A stretch of 26,276 nt of DNA from an uncultured Eubacteriales bacterium. Lineage in GTDB: Bacteria > Bacillota > Clostridia > Christensenellales > QALW01. Below the pieces are notes generated by a model, which was not told the DNA's origin, made no database searches, and saw only the letters and a list, made by a program, of their open reading frames with translations. A program made the position numbers and the translations under genes. This document shows positions 23,822-26,276 of the stretch, one piece after another. Numbering within the stretch: the first letter of the stretch is position 1; each line of letters begins with the position of its first letter. The stretch covers positions 1 through 26,276 of the forward strand of contig URIR01000026.1 of NCBI GenBank assembly GCA_900547955.1, given 5' to 3'.

Positions 23822-24505
23822 TTACTTATCCGAGAAATAATAACCTACACCCCATTTTGTATAAACGTATTCAGGCTCCTCAGGATTGCGCTCTATCTTT
23901 TTGCGCAGGCGCCTTATATGCACGTCCACCGTGCGTATGTCTCCCATATATTCATATTTCCAGATAGTTTCCAGCAAATCCTCCCGCTTATATACCACGC
24001 CCGGATGCGTTATAAGCAGATGAAGAATATCAAATTCCTTAGCCGTAAGGGGAATTTCTTCTCCGTTTATGGCTACGCTGCGCTTATTTAAATCCACTAC
24101 CATATTTTTAGCCTTTATTATATCCGGGCCCTGTGAAGTGGAGCCGGTTCTGCGCAGTATAGTCTTTATTCTGGCCTTAACCTCAAGAATATTAAAGGGC
24201 TTCAGGATATAGTCGTCCGCGCCGTATTCCAGGCCCAGTATTTTATCCATATCCTCTCCCTTTGCCGTAAGCATGATAACGGGTATATTGGATTTCTCAC
24301 GAACGCGCCGCAAAACCTCAAGTCCGTCTATACCGGGCAGCATAACGTCCAGCAGAATCAGCTCAAATCCTCCCTCTTCAAATTTAGCCAGCGCTTCCTC
24401 GCCGTCAAAAGCAGTATCCGTTTCATAATCGTCCTGCTCCAGGCTGAATTTAAGTCCTTTTACTATTATAGGCTCGTCGTCCACTATTAAAATTTTCTTA
24501 GGCAT
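23822..24505 (-). CDS. OmpR/PhoB-family response regulator
   Basis: A 227-residue DNA-binding regulator. The receiver domain begins MPKKILIVDDEP; the phospho-acceptor is D53 in LILLDVMLPG, with the switch threonine T80 and K102 in LKPF. The C-terminal winged helix (about 130-225) carries LTAKEFDILHLLITHPGVVYKREDLLETIW and the recognition region RTVDVHIRRLRKKIE, ending with a GYYF wing. It is closest in look to PhoB/WalR-type regulators. The ATG at 24505 is chosen because it lies 5 bases after a G-rich SD; the adjacent ATG at 24508 is nearly as good. First gene of the minus-strand cluster, it is divergent from the dacF-type gene, which it could plausibly control. Confidence 0.95.
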   Translation of the reverse strand: MPKKILIVDDEPIIVKGLKFSLEQDDYETDTAFDGEEALAKFEEGGFELILLDVMLPGIDGLEVLRRVREKSNIPVIMLTAKGEDMDKILGLEYGADDYILKPFNILEVKARIKTILRRTGSTSQGPDIIKAKNMVVDLNKRSVAINGEEIPLTAKEFDILHLLITHPGVVYKREDLLETIWKYEYMGDIRTVDVHIRRLRKKIERNPEEPEYVYTKWGVGYYFSDK

Positions 24506-24640
24506 CATAACCCCCCTGGCGTTAAATATAATATTAAATAATAAATACGTATTTTGCTGAATATATTTTAACATAAAGACGGCAAATAATCCACATATAT
24601 TTTTAATGGACGCCGCATTTTCCGCGTTTTATAAAAACTG

Positions 24641-24669
24641 TTTACAACTTCGGCAGAAAATGATAAAAT
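24641..24669 (+). promoter_or_regulatory. Promoter of the dacF-type gene
   Basis: TTTACA, a 17-base spacer and TAAAAT on the plus strand, with the -10 ending 36 bases before the GTG start. This is a housekeeping-type promoter. No equally clear minus-strand promoter for the response regulator can be picked out of the AT-rich 24509-24600 stretch. Confidence 0.7.
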
Positions 24670-24705
24670 TATTAATAGATTTAAGCGACGGAGGTCAGAA
24701 CAATC

Positions 24706-26115
24706 GTGAAAAAAATTACCGCGGTACTCTTTTTGCTGATACTTTCATTTTCTCTTGCCGTTTCCTCCTCCGCTCAGCTTAACGCGCTTCCGCCCAGCGC
24801 TGAGAACGTACCCTCTCCGCCTTCTATAAGCGCCGAATACGCATTGCTTTTAGATTTGCAGACCAACACCGTGCTCTATGAAAAGCAAGCGGACGTACAA
24901 ATGTCTCCCGCAAGCCTTACAAAAATAATGACCGCGCTTTTAGTGGCTGAAAGCGGGATAGATATGGATAAAACCGTAGAGGTTTCAAATAAGGCGGTAA
25001 ACGTACCTGCGGGCAGCTCAATTTTAGGGCTGTCAGGAGGAGATAAGATAAGCGTCCGGGATTTGCTGTACGGGCTTATGCTCCGTTCAGGCAACGACGC
25101 CGCATGCGCTCTAGCCGAAGCTGTTTCAGGCTCTGTAGAAAGCTTTGTCCAGCTTATGAACAGCCGCGCTCAGGAGCTGGGCATGGCTAATACTCATTTT
25201 GTAAATCCTCACGGCTTTGCCGATGAAACCCATTATACTACCGCACGGGACATGGCTGTTTTATCCTGCGAATATATAAAGCATGAGCTGCTTAATAACG
25301 TCGCCTCTACCGCAAGCTATGAAATTCACCTAACCAGCCGGGACGGCAGTCAAAAAAGCTTCAGAATAAGCAATACCAACCCGCTTTTAACAGACAGCGA
25401 ATATGGAGAATATGTTACCGGTTTAAAGACCGGCTTTACCCAGCTTGCCGGCAACTGTATAATTATACGCTATCAGCGCGAAGGCCGGGATTTGCTCTCC
25501 CTAATATTCAACAGCCCTCAGGGCTACAGGGACAGCGACGCAGCCGCACTAGCCGATTACGGCTATACGCAGTTCAGCACCATAGACCTGGCCCAAATAT
25601 TCCAAAACCGTTCATTAATAATAAACGTGCAGAACTGCAGCACGGAGGACGAGCACAACGGACAGCTTGAGCTTCAGATGAGCTCAACGGCTCCCGTCTA
25701 TTATACCACTACGGCGTCGGTAGCAAACCGTATAATTTCAGGCAGCGACATACTAACCATAGAAACGCCTGCAAATATTTCAGCGCCTGTTTATGCGGGT
25801 GATGAAATAGGAACTGTAACATATAAAATTAACGGCGAAACCATTTATTCCAATACAGTAACGGCCGGAAGGACAGTCTTTGCCTATATCGCCATACCAG
25901 ACGATTTGGTTCCAATTCAAAGAGAGGACGACACGTCCGCCTTAGCCGCAATTCTTGGCAGCAAAGCTCTTTGGATTGGCTTAGCTGCAGCTGTAGCCGC
26001 AGCGGTGGCAGTTTATATATTTGTTAAAATCAGAAAAACCAAAACCAGGCAGATGAACAGACGGCGAACTACGGTTTTTGCCCGTGAACGTTACAGACAG
26101 AATAAATATTATTAA
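24706..26115 (+). CDS. dacF: D-alanyl-D-alanine carboxypeptidase (S11 family, DacF-like)
   Basis: A 469-residue penicillin-binding protein that removes the terminal D-alanine from peptidoglycan stem peptides outside the cell. A signal peptide comes first (cleavage near residue 23, after SSSA). The three catalytic motifs are S70-L-T-K73, S128-G-N130 and K241-T-G243. A beta-rich C-terminal domain (about 290-400) is followed by a transmembrane anchor (LWIGLAAAVAAAVAVYIFV, near 425-445) and a strongly basic tail. An integral C-terminal helix in place of the amphipathic helix of PBP5 is common in clostridial homologues. The start is GTG, with GGAGGT 10 bases upstream. Symbol dacF is by general resemblance; dacA/dacB-type naming is also possible. 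Confidence 0.93.
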   Translation: MKKITAVLFLLILSFSLAVSSSAQLNALPPSAENVPSPPSISAEYALLLDLQTNTVLYEKQADVQMSPASLTKIMTALLVAESGIDMDKTVEVSNKAVNVPAGSSILGLSGGDKISVRDLLYGLMLRSGNDAACALAEAVSGSVESFVQLMNSRAQELGMANTHFVNPHGFADETHYTTARDMAVLSCEYIKHELLNNVASTASYEIHLTSRDGSQKSFRISNTNPLLTDSEYGEYVTGLKTGFTQLAGNCIIIRYQREGRDLLSLIFNSPQGYRDSDAAALADYGYTQFSTIDLAQIFQNRSLIINVQNCSTEDEHNGQLELQMSSTAPVYYTTTASVANRIISGSDILTIETPANISAPVYAGDEIGTVTYKINGETIYSNTVTAGRTVFAYIAIPDDLVPIQREDDTSALAAILGSKALWIGLAAAVAAAVAVYIFVKIRKTKTRQMNRRRTTVFARERYRQNKYY

Positions 26116-26123
26116 ATAAAATC

Positions 26124-26273
26124 TGTATGCATTAAATAATTAAGCTCTTAAGGGGGGGCGCGCCGTCCGCGGCCTGCGGCCGCGAGGCCGAGCCGTTCGG
26201 CTCGGCCCAGGGCAAGCTTTTGCTTGCCCGACGGCGCGCCCCCCCTTAAGAGCTTAATTATTTAATGCATACA
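26124..26273. repeat. 150-base nested palindrome: 44-bp perfect arms enclosing three perfect hairpins
   Basis: Arms 26124-26167 and 26230-26273 are exact reverse complements (44 bp; AT-rich outside, with a run of 7 G and GGCGCGCC inside). Between them are three separate perfect hairpins: 26168-26184 (7-bp stem, TGC loop), 26186-26207 (9-bp stem, GTTC loop) and 26210-26229 (8-bp stem, TTTT loop). They are separated by only 1 and 2 bases and abut the arms directly. Of 150 bases, 136 are paired. Either strand, or its RNA, folds into a cloverleaf with a four-way junction. Element ends are TG...CA. It lies 8 bases after the dacF stop, has no T-tract, and has no open frame worth calling. A mobile element, structured RNA or recombination site are all possible; I do not recognise a named family. 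Confidence 0.9.
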
Positions 26274-26276
26274 ACC

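Noticed and set aside
26124..26273. Possible cloning-linker origin, because several rare restriction-type palindromes (GGCGCGCC, GCGGCCGC, CTTAAG, AAGCTT, ATGCAT) occur together.
   Set aside because: The sites fall inside a coherent nested structure and include hairpin sequences with no linker logic. Adapter carry-over would not give 44-bp arms plus three unrelated hairpins. Still, its position at the window edge means read support should be checked.

Overview
The window reads as chromosomal DNA from an anaerobic, low-to-moderate-GC Firmicute of the class Clostridia, probably an uncultured or gut-type lineage. Supporting signs are a clostridial-type FloA/NfeD pair, two GerMN-domain lipoproteins of the kind found in sporulating Firmicutes, ComEC, an S11 D-Ala-D-Ala carboxypeptidase of DacF type, a glycyl radical enzyme (strict anaerobe chemistry), strong Shine-Dalgarno sites (AGGAGG-like) before most genes, and housekeeping-type TTGACA/TATAAT promoters. 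No species can be named from the sequence alone.

Layout. 1-1783: spacer, then a ClC-type chloride/proton exchanger (minus). 1784-2640: an AT-rich GNAT acetyltransferase with its own promoter, flanked by a tRNA T-arm-like scrap and a 20-bp perfect hairpin. 2641-2936: two serine tRNA genes (GCU and UGA) read from one consensus promoter. 3103-5569: a two-gene minus operon of a polytopic YbhN/LPG-synthase-TM family protein and a GT4 glycosyltransferase, divergent from pyruvate kinase (5764-7182, plus). 7376-10382: an isolated short glycyl radical enzyme (minus) divergent from an AraC-type regulator (plus) whose C-terminus appears frameshifted. 10500-11565: trpS (minus). 11631-15440: an operon (minus) of an unknown lipoprotein, NfeD, FloA and a small membrane-anchored protein, with a clear promoter and terminator. 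15441-15898: a gene-free stretch containing a 200-bp element with 17-bp perfect terminal inverted repeats. 15899-24505: a long minus-strand run of response regulator, histidine kinase, two GerMN lipoproteins, a metallo-beta-lactamase-fold hydrolase, ComEC and HolA, with overlaps or very short gaps throughout. 24641-26115: dacF-type carboxypeptidase (plus), divergent from the two-component genes.

How they fit together: much of the window concerns the envelope. The GT4 and membrane protein pair suggests glycolipid or cell-surface polymer synthesis; FloA/NfeD organise membrane microdomains; the two-component system is directly followed by secreted lipoproteins and faces a peptidoglycan carboxypeptidase gene.

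The most striking item lies at the right edge, 8 bases after dacF: a 150-base nested palindrome (26124-26273). It has 44-bp perfect arms enclosing three independent perfect hairpins and leaves only 3 unpaired bases at the junction. Folded on one strand it is an almost ideal four-way-junction cloverleaf. I do not recognise it as a member of any named family; it is the best candidate here for an undescribed element.
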